Assembly: GCF_010435915.1 (NCBI RefSeq)
Contig: NZ_JAAFZH010000014.1
Coordinates: 1 to 64,000 of the forward strand
Origin: Spirosoma terrae
Lineage (GTDB): Bacteria; Bacteroidota; Bacteroidia; Cytophagales; Spirosomataceae
Length of the DNA stretch: 64,000 bases
Direction of reading: 5' to 3'
Numbering within the stretch: the stretch's first letter is position 1; the number at the start of each line of letters is the position of its first letter. Shown here one piece after another: positions 32,267-40,676 of this stretch. The notes under the pieces are model-generated. The model searched no databases, was not told the origin of the DNA, and was given only the letters and a program-made list of their open reading frames with translations. The position numbers and the translations under genes were made by a program.

Positions 32267-33220
32267 ATGACAAACTATTTTGCGCCACTATTGAGCAGAC
32301 TATCTGTTCTGGGTCTATTGTTGGTACTCTCATTCAGTTGTACGAATCGTGATAATACGGTTGCCGATCCGAAAACGATAACAGATCAAATTCTGGAAGA
32401 CAAACAATTCGGTATCTTACGCGCAGCTATGACCTATGCCGAAGCAGGCGATGCGCTTAAAGCAGCCAATATTACGTTCTTTGCCCCTAATGATGCAGCG
32501 TTTCAAAATTCGGGATTGACCGAAGCGGCTATCCGCTCTTTACCGAAAGAGCAGGTAAAAAATATGCTTTTGTATCACGTACTCTACAGCCCGGTTTCTT
32601 TATCGACAATCCCTACTGAAGTCAACACCGTTCAGACGGCGAGCCAGGGAGTAGCTTATCTGAATAATGCTGGAGCAGGAACCGTGTATATCAACAATGC
32701 CAAAGTGACCCAGCCCGATGTAAAGGCAGCTAATGGCGTCATTCATATTATCGATCATGTACTGACACCGTCATCGGGCTCTTTGTTAGCGACTATTCAG
32801 AGTAATTCCACATTCACGTTTCTGGCGGCTGCCTTAAAACGCATAAGTACTGTAAACCCATCTCTGATTGCTACGCTTAGTAATACGACCTCGGCTAATC
32901 CAATTACCATATTTGCCCCTACCGATGATGCCTTTATTGCGTCGGGCTATACGAGTATAGCTTCCATCGAAGCCATTTCGTCACAGACCTTGTCTTCCTT
33001 GCTCACGTACCACATGCTGGCGGGGGCTACATTTAGTTATCAGTTTCAATCGGGGTCTGTCAATACGTTATTAACCAATAATAGACTTACCTTAGTTGTC
33101 ACAAATGGGGTTGTTGTTATCAAAGGCAATAAAAACCCAACCACTGCTATGATCCGAAAAGCTGATCAGCCAGCTACGAACGGAGTGATTCATAGCATTG
33201 ACCAGGTATTACAACCGTAA
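32267..33220 (+). CDS. Lipoprotein with two fasciclin (FAS1) domains
   Basis: 317 residues; lipobox LSFSC (Cys at 25) after a hydrophobic signal. Two FAS1 domains follow (about 38-168 and 175-315). Each has the paired motifs of the fold: ITFFAPNDAAF / LYHVL / NGVIHIIDHVLTP in the first and ITIFAPTDDAF / LTYHML / NGVIHSIDQVL in the second. FAS1 domains mediate adhesion or matrix binding; in Bacteroidota they are common on the cell surface. The gene is followed by a membrane MBL-fold hydrolase whose frame overlaps only if a distal start is used. Confidence 0.92.
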   Translation: MTNYFAPLLSRLSVLGLLLVLSFSCTNRDNTVADPKTITDQILEDKQFGILRAAMTYAEAGDALKAANITFFAPNDAAFQNSGLTEAAIRSLPKEQVKNMLLYHVLYSPVSLSTIPTEVNTVQTASQGVAYLNNAGAGTVYINNAKVTQPDVKAANGVIHIIDHVLTPSSGSLLATIQSNSTFTFLAAALKRISTVNPSLIATLSNTTSANPITIFAPTDDAFIASGYTSIASIEAISSQTLSSLLTYHMLAGATFSYQFQSGSVNTLLTNNRLTLVVTNGVVVIKGNKNPTTAMIRKADQPATNGVIHSIDQVLQP

Positions 33221-33245
33221 ATGCTACCTTATTAGCCAATTTTTT

Positions 33246-34301
33246 ATGTGGGCCAGACTGCTATTAGTGCTGGGAATTCTTATTGTTGTTGCCATTTTAG
33301 TAGCAATTATTATTGGGTATAGGATTTCTGCTCCCCGCTATAGCGGCCCCATCAGCGACCATTTTGATGGTAAGGAATTTTATAACCTGAACGGCGCAAA
33401 GGCTAAAGGGTTTCGGGAGGTGATCGGCTGGACGTTAAATCGCCAGCAGGGACCCTGGCCAGCCTACCATACTAATCCACCGGAGCCTCCTCCGCCTACA
33501 ACAGTGACTGGTAAAACCGTTCGTGTGACGTTTATTAATCATTCGACAGTATTGTTGCAGTTTGACGGTTTAAACGTACTGACCGATCCTATCTATTACG
33601 AACGTACCAGCCCGTTTCAATTTGCTGGCCCGAAACGCAACAACCCGCCCGGCGTTCGTTTTGAGGATTTGCCTAAAATTGATGTGCTGCTATTGAGTCA
33701 TAATCACTGGGATCATTTGGATATTGGAACGGTTCAGAAACTCTATGAGCGCGATCATCCGAAAATTGTCTGTACGTTAGGTGTAAAAGCATTTCTGGAA
33801 GAAAACGGCTGTCATAACAGCCATGAAATGGATTGGCGTCAGTCGGTTTCCATTAATGATAGCACTACCATTCATTGTGTGCCAGCTCAACATTTTTCCG
33901 GACGTGGTATTTTTGACCGGAACGCTACCCTTTGGGCTGGCTACATAATTGAGAGCAAAGTGGCCGGAAAGCTTTATTTTGCCGGCGATACGGGTTATGG
34001 CCCTTACCTAAAAGAACTGGGAAATCAGTTTGGTCCCTTGCGGTTAGCGTTGATTCCAATAGGCGCTTATAAGCCGCCCTGGTTTATGTCGCCAATTCAT
34101 TGTTCGCCAGCTGAGGCTGTGCAGATCCATGAAGACGTAAAATCGATGCAAAGTGTTGCTATTCACTTTGGTACGTTCCCATTGGCCGACGATGGTGCTG
34201 CGGAACCCGTTGAGGAACTAAGCAAAGCATTAGCCGCTAAAAATATATTGCCCGAACGCTTTCAGGCGTTGACAGTAGGGGGAAGTTTAGTACTCAATTG
34301 A
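33246..34301 (+). CDS. Membrane-anchored MBL-fold metallohydrolase (NAPE-PLD/UlaG-like)
   Basis: 351 residues from ATG 33246 (the frame is open from 33198, overlapping the FAS1 gene, but the ATG immediately precedes the hydrophobic segment). An N-terminal membrane helix (about 3-27) is followed by a metallo-beta-lactamase-fold domain. Metal ligands are visible as LLLSHNHWDHLD (HxHxDH), CVPAQHFSG and FAGDTGYG (Asp), and the final His lies in VAIHFGTFPLADD. The pattern matches the NAPE-phospholipase-D-like lactonase/phosphodiesterase group; such enzymes in bacteria act on phospholipids or lactones. The substrate is unknown here. Because of the N-terminal anchor, the active site would face the periplasm. 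Confidence 0.87.
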   Translation: MWARLLLVLGILIVVAILVAIIIGYRISAPRYSGPISDHFDGKEFYNLNGAKAKGFREVIGWTLNRQQGPWPAYHTNPPEPPPPTTVTGKTVRVTFINHSTVLLQFDGLNVLTDPIYYERTSPFQFAGPKRNNPPGVRFEDLPKIDVLLLSHNHWDHLDIGTVQKLYERDHPKIVCTLGVKAFLEENGCHNSHEMDWRQSVSINDSTTIHCVPAQHFSGRGIFDRNATLWAGYIIESKVAGKLYFAGDTGYGPYLKELGNQFGPLRLALIPIGAYKPPWFMSPIHCSPAEAVQIHEDVKSMQSVAIHFGTFPLADDGAAEPVEELSKALAAKNILPERFQALTVGGSLVLN

Positions 34302-34387
34302 AAAAAATGTTCTTTCATCCCAACGCTACGCCACAGTTTAGGGTCAGTAAGCGTATTAGTTAGTATCTTTTTTGTTAATCCAATTTC

Positions 34388-35272
34388 ATGCGAACGCTTC
34401 ATTTTATCATTTTCAGTTGCCTGCTACTCGGCGGATTGACCTCTTGTATGAATCAAAACGTTGATCCATCAAACGAAAAATTCGCGCAAAACGATGCCGA
34501 TATTAAAAAATATGTTGAAACGAAAGGGTTGAGCGGTACTACTACTTCGTCGGGCTTATACTACGCTCTTACGTCTGCTAACCCGACCGCAGAGAAAGCA
34601 ACGATAGGAGAGGAAGTAGAATTTACCTACAAGTCATATAACCTGAACGATGTATTTATCGATAGTACGGTAACGGGTAAACCTGTTTACTACCCACTGG
34701 GCATCAATACGATTCTGGCTGGACTGGAAGAAGGGTTAAGTTTAATGCGGGAAGGCGAAAAAGCTACGCTTCTGATTCCATCCTATCTAGCCTATGGTAG
34801 TAACGCTCCGAATGCAAACTTGCCCGCCTATTCGGTAGTACGCTTTGATGTACAGTTAGTTAAATCACGTGACGAAAACCAGCAGATTCAACAGTATATA
34901 GCTGCTAAAAAAATAACGGTTACCGATTCGTCATCTACTGGCCTTCGTATTTCTAAAACAGTGAGCAATACGGCAGGGGCTCAGGTTACTTCCGGACAGA
35001 CAGTCACGATTAAATATATAGGGCGGACACTCCGGGCGTCAATGCCTTTTGATAGTACCGGAAGCGGTACGTTTGACGCTGTACTCGGACAAAGCCGATA
35101 CGTAAAAGGCTTCGAAGAAGGGTTGTTGAAAATGCGGGTTGGCGAGTCGGCTACGATTATATTTCCTTCGACAAGTGGGTATGGTAAAGAAGGTCGTCTC
35201 AGTGGCAATCAGTACATAATCCCCCCATATGCTCCGCTGCGATTTGACCTGCAGGTAATCTCAGCAAAATAG
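34388..35272 (+). CDS. Lipoprotein with two FKBP-type peptidyl-prolyl isomerase domains
   Basis: 294 residues; lipobox GGLTSCMNQ (Cys at 20). Two FKBP domains (about 60-160 and 190-293). The first has LAGLEEGLSLMREGEKATLLIP and YGSNAPNANLPAYSVVRFDV; the second KGFEEGLLKMRVGESATIIFP and YGKEGRLSGNQYIIPPYAPL, which match the substrate-pocket segments. The isomerase pocket aromatics are better kept in the second domain. Envelope foldase, probably on the periplasmic face of the outer membrane. A terminator follows at 35350. Confidence 0.92.
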   Translation: MRTLHFIIFSCLLLGGLTSCMNQNVDPSNEKFAQNDADIKKYVETKGLSGTTTSSGLYYALTSANPTAEKATIGEEVEFTYKSYNLNDVFIDSTVTGKPVYYPLGINTILAGLEEGLSLMREGEKATLLIPSYLAYGSNAPNANLPAYSVVRFDVQLVKSRDENQQIQQYIAAKKITVTDSSSTGLRISKTVSNTAGAQVTSGQTVTIKYIGRTLRASMPFDSTGSGTFDAVLGQSRYVKGFEEGLLKMRVGESATIIFPSTSGYGKEGRLSGNQYIIPPYAPLRFDLQVISAK

Positions 35273-35349
35273 ATAACGTAGTAAGAATGGGCTAAATTTT
35301 GAAAGTCCTTCTACGTAAGTTGTCATTTCTTTTGATAGAAAGTTTACTT

Positions 35350-35381
35350 AGGCTTACCCGTTAACGGGTAAGCCTTTTTTT
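35350..35381 (+). terminator. Intrinsic terminator after the FKBP gene
   Basis: An 11-bp perfect stem AGGCTTACCCG (35350-35360) / CGGGTAAGCCT (35365-35375), loop TTAA, and a T-tract. It lies about 80 bp after the stop. Confidence 0.88.
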
Positions 35382-35523
35382 ATTCAAAATCGCTAATAAT
35401 CAGCCGATTATTGGTAAATATACTTATTCTGTATGTAATAAATACTGTCCATATGTTTGTCTGTTATGTGTCGATCGATTAGAATAATATTCTATATTGC
35501 GCGATTATTAACAAATAAAACTT

Positions 35524-38500
35524 ATGTATAACAGCAATTACATGAATCGTTTTGCAGTTAGTGTTGCCATTTGGATGGTTACATTTACTGCTGTTTTAGC
35601 TCAAGGTATACGAGGGAAAATTACTGATGCCATCACGAAGGCTGCCATCCCAGGCGCTACTGTTGCCGTTGTTAACGGGAATAATGGTGCCACGACCGAT
35701 GGCAATGGAGAATATACATTAAAGTTGAATCCGGGTAGCTATACAATACGGGTGAGCTTTGTTGGCTATGCTACGCAGACTGTTACTGTAAATGTGAAAG
35801 AAACAGAAACAGTTAATGTCGCCCTTTCAGAGTCAACGGCTGCTTTGTCGGAGGTGATCGTTACGGGAACACGAAGTGCTGGTCGGGTAAAGACAGAAAG
35901 CCCTGTACCGGTTGACGTAATCAGTGTGCAACAACTAACGACACAGGCGCCCCAGAATAACCTAAACCAGATTCTGAACGTAGTGGCTCCTTCGTTTACC
36001 TCGAATACGACGACTGTTGCCGATGGAACGGACCATATCGACCCTGCCCAGTTAAGAGGGCTTGGTCCCGATCAGGTGCTGGTGTTGCTCAATAGCAAAC
36101 GTCGCCATACCTCGTCGCTGGTCAACGTAAATGGTACACCGGGGCGTGGATCGGTTGGCACTGACCTCAATGCTATTCCTGCTTTTGCTATTGATCGCAT
36201 TGAAGTGTTACGTGATGGGGCAGCTGCTCAGTATGGTTCTGATGCTATTGCCGGTATCATCAACGTAAAAATGAAAGAATCAACTGGTAAACTAGCTTTA
36301 TCAGTATATGGTGGTGGTAACTTCTCACAAGGCTCCAACAATTTCAAAGGGGGCGTCGACGGTGGCAATGTTCAGGTCGATGCTAACTATGGCGTCCGAA
36401 TCGGGAAAGCGGGTTTTATCAACTTCACTGGATCGGCTCAGATGCGAAATTATACAAGCCGTGCTATGCCGACTACGGCAAGCTTGTTTAATCGCTATAA
36501 TGCCATTGAGTATAGAGTATTACAGGCAGGCGGCAACGTAAATACCTTACCGACTAACATTGCTGGCATTAAACAGGGGGCATTGGGTGTAACGTACTTC
36601 GATCAGGCGACACAGGCGAGCATTGCCGGTGCCAATAGTATTGCTGATTTACGGACAATTCTGGCGACCGACGTAACCGATAACGAACTGGCCGCACGTG
36701 GATTGACCCGTGGCGATTTTTCAATGCGTGTTGGTCAGTCAAATTTAAGAAGTCTTCAGTTTTTCGTGAACTCAGCCATTCCGATCAACGAAAACCACGA
36801 GTTTTATGCGTTCGGGGGCTATGGCCAACGGAAGGGCGATGCCGCCGGTTTTTATCGGAATCCGAATCAGGAACGTACTTACACGGGTATTTTTATCAAT
36901 GGCTTTCTGCCCGAAATTCATTCGACAATTAAGGATGGATCATTTGCTGCTGGTTTCCGTGGTAAGCTGGGTTCGTTTAACTATGACCTAAGCAACACGT
37001 ATGGCTCGAACATTTTCGATTATGGCGTAGAAAATACAGTCAATGCTACGATGCTCGATAAGTCGCCAACCGTGTTCAAAGCGGGTGGACTGCATTTTAC
37101 ACAAAACACAATCAATCTTGATCTGAGTCGTAAGTTCGATGCGCTGGCGGGATTTAACCTGGCGTTTGGTGCGGAAGGGCGGTTTGAAACGTACCGTATC
37201 AGAGCTGGTGATGAAAACTCGTGGGCTCGTTACGATGTAAATGGAGCTGTGATTACTACGTCGACGCAAACGGCTCCATCCGATTTCTTTGGGCGTGCCC
37301 GGCCGGGTGGATCGCAGGTGTTCCCTGGCTTCCGTCCTGAAAACCAGCGCGAAACCCAGAATGCCAACCGTCAGAGCATGGCTCTCTATGCAGATGGTGA
37401 GTTAGACGTAACGAACAGATGGTTAGTAGAAGGAGCTATTCGCTTCGAAAACTATTCGGACTTCGGTAGCACGACTAATTTTAAACTGGCAACACGCTAT
37501 AAACTGACTGATAATATCAACATTCGTGGGGCCGCTTCAACGGGTTTCCGGGCACCGTCGCTCGCTCAGATCTACTTCAACTCGACATCAACGCAGTTTG
37601 TAGGGGGCGTACCGTTTGAAGTTGGTACGTTCAACAACGCGTCGAGAGCTGCCGAGTTACTGGGCATTCCGAAGCTGAAGCAAGAAGAGTCGAGAAGCCT
37701 TAGCGCTGGTTTTACCGCTAAAGTACCAGGTGCTAACTTAACGATTACGGCCGATGGCTATTTCATCAAGATTAAAGATCGGGTTGTGTTGACCGACCAA
37801 TTCTCGCGGCCAAGTGGTACGGTTACTGGCTCTGCTCTGGTATTACAACAACTGTTTGATCAGGCGAATGCAACCGCTGCTACGTTCTTTGCCAATGCTA
37901 TCGATACCGAATCGAAAGGGATCGACATTGTATTGTCGCACAAGGCTACGTTTGGCGGAGGAGCTGTACTACGTAGCGATTTAGCCGGTACAGTGTCGCA
38001 AACCAAGCAGGTCGGAGATATTAAAGCATCGAAGATTCTGGCCGACAATGGACAGATTAACCGGTACTATTCAGAAATGTCGCGGGTGTATTTGCAGGAG
38101 GCTGTTCCTCGCGTAAAATTCAACCTGAGCAATACGTTAACGCTGAACAAATTCGATTTCTTCCTACGTAACGTTTATTTCGGTAAAGTGACCGATCCAA
38201 ACACTGTTGACGTGAATGGCGATGGTATGATAGGCGCTATCGTGGTTAACGGACAGGTGGTTGAAAATGAGCACCCGGTCTGGGGGGCGCGGGTAATCAC
38301 TGATCTATCGGTTGGTTATCAGGTTATTCCAGCTCTGAAAGTAGTAGTAGGCGCCAACAACCTGTTCGATATCTATCCAGATAAAAACTTTGGCCCAGTG
38401 TCGGCAAAAAGACCGACAGGCGTAGATGCAAGTGGCAACGTCGTTTATTCGGCAACTCCTTCGACTGTAGATCTATCGAACGCGAACCAGTTTATCTATT

Positions 38501-38568
38501 CCCGGAATACGTCTCAGTTTGGTATGAACGGCCGATTCCTGTTTGCTCGCCTGAACTTTACGTTCTAA
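35524..38568 (+). CDS. TonB-dependent outer-membrane receptor (siderophore/vitamin-type)
   Basis: 1014 residues; an alternative ATG at 35542 would start at the signal peptide (MNRFAVSVAIWMVTFTAVLAQ). An N-terminal carboxypeptidase-like domain (about 28-110) is followed by the plug (about 120-240: EVIVTGTRSAGRVKTESPVP, LRGLGPDQVLVLLN, RIEVLRDGAAAQYGSDAIAG) and a 22-strand barrel ending LNFTF. The TonB-box-like ESTAALSEVIVTG segment is visible. Unlike the pair at 13-20 kb it has no DUF4249 lipoprotein beside it. The plug resembles receptors for iron complexes or cobalamin-type ligands, but specificity cannot be read from the sequence. It lies alone between a terminator and a 35-bp inverted repeat. 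Confidence 0.9.
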   Translation: MYNSNYMNRFAVSVAIWMVTFTAVLAQGIRGKITDAITKAAIPGATVAVVNGNNGATTDGNGEYTLKLNPGSYTIRVSFVGYATQTVTVNVKETETVNVALSESTAALSEVIVTGTRSAGRVKTESPVPVDVISVQQLTTQAPQNNLNQILNVVAPSFTSNTTTVADGTDHIDPAQLRGLGPDQVLVLLNSKRRHTSSLVNVNGTPGRGSVGTDLNAIPAFAIDRIEVLRDGAAAQYGSDAIAGIINVKMKESTGKLALSVYGGGNFSQGSNNFKGGVDGGNVQVDANYGVRIGKAGFINFTGSAQMRNYTSRAMPTTASLFNRYNAIEYRVLQAGGNVNTLPTNIAGIKQGALGVTYFDQATQASIAGANSIADLRTILATDVTDNELAARGLTRGDFSMRVGQSNLRSLQFFVNSAIPINENHEFYAFGGYGQRKGDAAGFYRNPNQERTYTGIFINGFLPEIHSTIKDGSFAAGFRGKLGSFNYDLSNTYGSNIFDYGVENTVNATMLDKSPTVFKAGGLHFTQNTINLDLSRKFDALAGFNLAFGAEGRFETYRIRAGDENSWARYDVNGAVITTSTQTAPSDFFGRARPGGSQVFPGFRPENQRETQNANRQSMALYADGELDVTNRWLVEGAIRFENYSDFGSTTNFKLATRYKLTDNINIRGAASTGFRAPSLAQIYFNSTSTQFVGGVPFEVGTFNNASRAAELLGIPKLKQEESRSLSAGFTAKVPGANLTITADGYFIKIKDRVVLTDQFSRPSGTVTGSALVLQQLFDQANATAATFFANAIDTESKGIDIVLSHKATFGGGAVLRSDLAGTVSQTKQVGDIKASKILADNGQINRYYSEMSRVYLQEAVPRVKFNLSNTLTLNKFDFFLRNVYFGKVTDPNTVDVNGDGMIGAIVVNGQVVENEHPVWGARVITDLSVGYQVIPALKVVVGANNLFDIYPDKNFGPVSAKRPTGVDASGNVVYSATPSTVDLSNANQFIYSRNTSQFGMNGRFLFARLNFTF

Positions 38569-38572
38569 TAAA

Positions 38573-38654
38573 GTAGCCTGGACGTCCACGTCCGGGTGGT
38601 AGTAATAAATTCGTTAAACTATTACTACCACCCGGACGTGGACGTCCAGGCTAC
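38573..38654. terminator. 35-bp perfect inverted repeat between convergent genes
   Basis: 38573-38607 is exactly complementary to 38620-38654, with a 12-nt loop. The stem is GC-rich with a doubled ACGTCC motif and begins 5 bp after the receptor stop, ending 5 bp before the stop of the convergent dehydrogenase gene. No T-tract follows, so it may block read-through by structure alone, or it may be a dispersed intergenic element. Confidence 0.6.
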
Positions 38655-38659
38655 ATTTG

Positions 38660-39454
38660 TTATTTCGGTGCCATGCGAATAGCACCATCCAGACGAATTA
38701 CTTCGCCGTTCAGCATTGGATTTTCGATAATGCTTTTGACTAGTTGGGCGTATTCCGATGGTCGGCCCAGGCGCGACGGAAACGGTACCTGCTGACCGAG
38801 TGATAAGCGTGCTTCTTCGGGTAAGCCAGCCAGTAGTGGCGTTTCGAATAAGCCGGGAGCAATGGTCATAACGCGGATTCCCGAACGGGCGAGGTCGCGG
38901 GCAATGGGCAGTGTCATCCCAACAATACCACCTTTCGAAGCAGAATAAGCAGCCTGTCCAATCTGACCGTCATAAGCTGCTACCGATGCTGTGTTTATGA
39001 TAACTCCCCGTTCTCCTTCGAATGGTCCATCGCTACCGTTAGGCTCATTATGTTCCATTGCCAGGGCCGCCAGACGAATCACATTGAAGGTACCGATCAG
39101 GTTTATAGAAACTACTTTCTGAAAAACGGCCAGCGAGTGAGCGCCGTAAACACCATCTACTTTGCCAACTGTTTTGCGAGCTTCGGCTACACCCGCGCAA
39201 TTGACATTGATGTGTAAACCACCAAACGTTTCCACTGCCAGATTGACAGCTGCCTGAACATCCCCTTCGTCGGTTACATTCGCCCTGATAAATCGTGTTG
39301 ATGGACCAAGTTCGTCGGCGAGTGCCTGGCCACGTTCGTCGTTAAGGTCAACGATAACAACATTAGCACCGTTGGCGGCCAGTAGTCGGGTAGTCGCTTC
39401 GCCCAGCCCGGAGGCTCCTCCAGTAACCAGGGCTGTTGATGAATTTAGTAGCAT
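38660..39454 (-). CDS. SDR-family dehydrogenase (3-hydroxyacyl-CoA dehydrogenase type 2-like)
   Basis: 264 residues of classical short-chain dehydrogenase fold: cofactor motif TGGASGLGEA (about 11-20), acidic D36-region in VVIVDLNDERG (prefers NAD), NCAGVAEA (NNAG-type), catalytic Ser in IINTASVAAYDGQ, and the YSASKGG Y-K pair. The loop VDGVYGAHSLAVFQKVVSI and the C-terminal LNGEVIRLDGAIRM resemble human HSD10-type 3-hydroxy-2-methylbutyryl-CoA/acyl-CoA dehydrogenases. A probable role in fatty-acid or branched-chain amino-acid breakdown is inference. The neighbour YjjG-type nucleotidase is 28 bp upstream on the same strand. Confidence 0.87.
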   Translation of the reverse strand: MLLNSSTALVTGGASGLGEATTRLLAANGANVVIVDLNDERGQALADELGPSTRFIRANVTDEGDVQAAVNLAVETFGGLHINVNCAGVAEARKTVGKVDGVYGAHSLAVFQKVVSINLIGTFNVIRLAALAMEHNEPNGSDGPFEGERGVIINTASVAAYDGQIGQAAYSASKGGIVGMTLPIARDLARSGIRVMTIAPGLFETPLLAGLPEEARLSLGQQVPFPSRLGRPSEYAQLVKSIIENPMLNGEVIRLDGAIRMAPK

Positions 39455-39482
39455 ACATCAATCACTGTTTAGGGACAGAACT

Positions 39483-40172
39483 TTATAAGATTGCCATCAG
39501 CTCTTTCCAATGCCGGATGTCGTAAGTGGGCTGATCCTCAACTAATACGCCCTGTGGATTATAAAAAACGGTATCCATATTAACGCTTTTTGCGCCTAGT
39601 ATGTCTGCTTCATAATTATCGCCGATCATGATGCTTTCTGATACGTTGGTACCACTGATCTCCATGGCGTACTGAAAAACCAGTGGGTTTGGTTTTTTCG
39701 CGCTTGCCGTCTCGCTGGTAATGACGTGGGTGAAGTAATGCGCGATTTCGGAGCTATCGAGCTTAATTGCCTGAATTTCGGCAAAACCGTTAGTAATGAT
39801 ATGCATCGTATAACGACCTTTCAGATAATCGAGCACTTCGCGGGCCGAATCGAGCAAATGCGGCTTTCTGGGAAGCAGACGGAGATACTCGACATTCAGG
39901 TCGGCATGTACGGCCGATTCGTCGACGCCCAACGATTGGAAAACGAGCGGAAACCGGTGCTGCCTGATATAACTATGCTCGATCAGGTTTTTGTCGTAAT
40001 CAGCCCACAGCTTTCGGTTTATGGTAATAAAATGATGGCTAAACGCTTCGGCTGATGGAATCCCGACATCGGCAAGGTTGAACGTTTCGTACAGTTCAGC
40101 AATCGACTCAGCGGAGTTTCTGTCAAAATCCCATAACGTATGATCCAGATCGAAAAAAAGGTGTTTGTACAT
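39483..40172 (-). CDS. YjjG-type HAD hydrolase (noncanonical pyrimidine nucleotidase)
   Basis: A 229-residue HAD-superfamily phosphatase. Motif I is FFDLDHTLWDFD (nucleophile D8, acid D10), motif II lies in HIITNGF (Thr), motif III is the Lys in SAKKPNP and motif IV is MIGDNYEADILGA. The helical cap between motif I and II matches YjjG, which dephosphorylates noncanonical pyrimidine nucleotides as housecleaning (family knowledge). It is followed by the SDR gene, likely co-transcribed. Confidence 0.9.
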   Translation of the reverse strand: MYKHLFFDLDHTLWDFDRNSAESIAELYETFNLADVGIPSAEAFSHHFITINRKLWADYDKNLIEHSYIRQHRFPLVFQSLGVDESAVHADLNVEYLRLLPRKPHLLDSAREVLDYLKGRYTMHIITNGFAEIQAIKLDSSEIAHYFTHVITSETASAKKPNPLVFQYAMEISGTNVSESIMIGDNYEADILGAKSVNMDTVFYNPQGVLVEDQPTYDIRHWKELMAIL

Positions 40173-40208
40173 ACCGTTGGTTGGCCAGTTTGGCTGGTCG
40201 GCCGGGGC

Positions 40209-40514
40209 CTAATAGTTTAAGGTTAGTCGTTCAACCGGTTTGTCATTGACCAGATGGCTATCGACAATTTCGTCAACATCCGACAGTTGTACATTCCCGT
40301 AATACGTGCCTTCCGGATAAACAACCAGGGCTGGGCCAAACGCACAGGCATCGAGGCAACCCGTTCGCTGAGCGCGCATTTCCTTTAACAAACCCCGTTC
40401 GGCCAGAGCGGCTTTGAACGCATCGACCAGCTCATTGCCATGTGCTTCTCCACACGACTTTTTGGGAGAAGGCTTTTGATTATTGCAGATAAAAACGTGC
40501 TTTTTGTATTTCAT
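40209..40514 (-). CDS. 2Fe-2S ferredoxin-like (thioredoxin-fold) protein
   Basis: 101 residues with the cysteine pattern of thioredoxin-like 2Fe-2S ferredoxins: C10 in FICNNQ, C21 in KKSCGEAHG, then C53 and C57 in RTGCLDACAFGPALVVYPEG. The core from about 1 to 85 resembles NuoE C-terminal/Fd-family proteins; the last residues extend with an acidic stretch. Electron carrier or sulfur/nitrogen-related redox partner; the partner is unknown. 36 bp separate it from the nucleotidase gene downstream. Confidence 0.9.
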   Translation of the reverse strand: MKYKKHVFICNNQKPSPKKSCGEAHGNELVDAFKAALAERGLLKEMRAQRTGCLDACAFGPALVVYPEGTYYGNVQLSDVDEIVDSHLVNDKPVERLTLNY

Positions 40515-40608
40515 TGCTTCTTATTAATAGATTCACAAAGGTACGTAATGAATCTGAGTAGGAGCTTTAAAGTTCTGTGTCTCTATCGTAGGCTATGACT
40601 CAATAAGT

Positions 40609-40647
40609 AACCCGCCTGTTCACAACGAGGTGTGAGCAGAGCGGGTT
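40609..40647 (-). terminator. Weak terminator-like hairpin
   Basis: A 7-bp stem AACCCGC (40609-40615) / GCGGGTT (40641-40647) enclosing a second small inverted repeat (TTCACAACGAGGTGTGA). It lies just beyond the Gfo/Idh stop on the minus strand, with only a short TTACTTATT tail. Confidence 0.4.
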
Positions 40648-40676
40648 CTGTGCCGTTACGTTGGCAGCGTATACGC

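Noticed and set aside
38573..38654. Long inverted repeat as terminal repeats of an insertion sequence
   Set aside because: There is no transposase gene between the arms (only 12 bp) and no target duplication.
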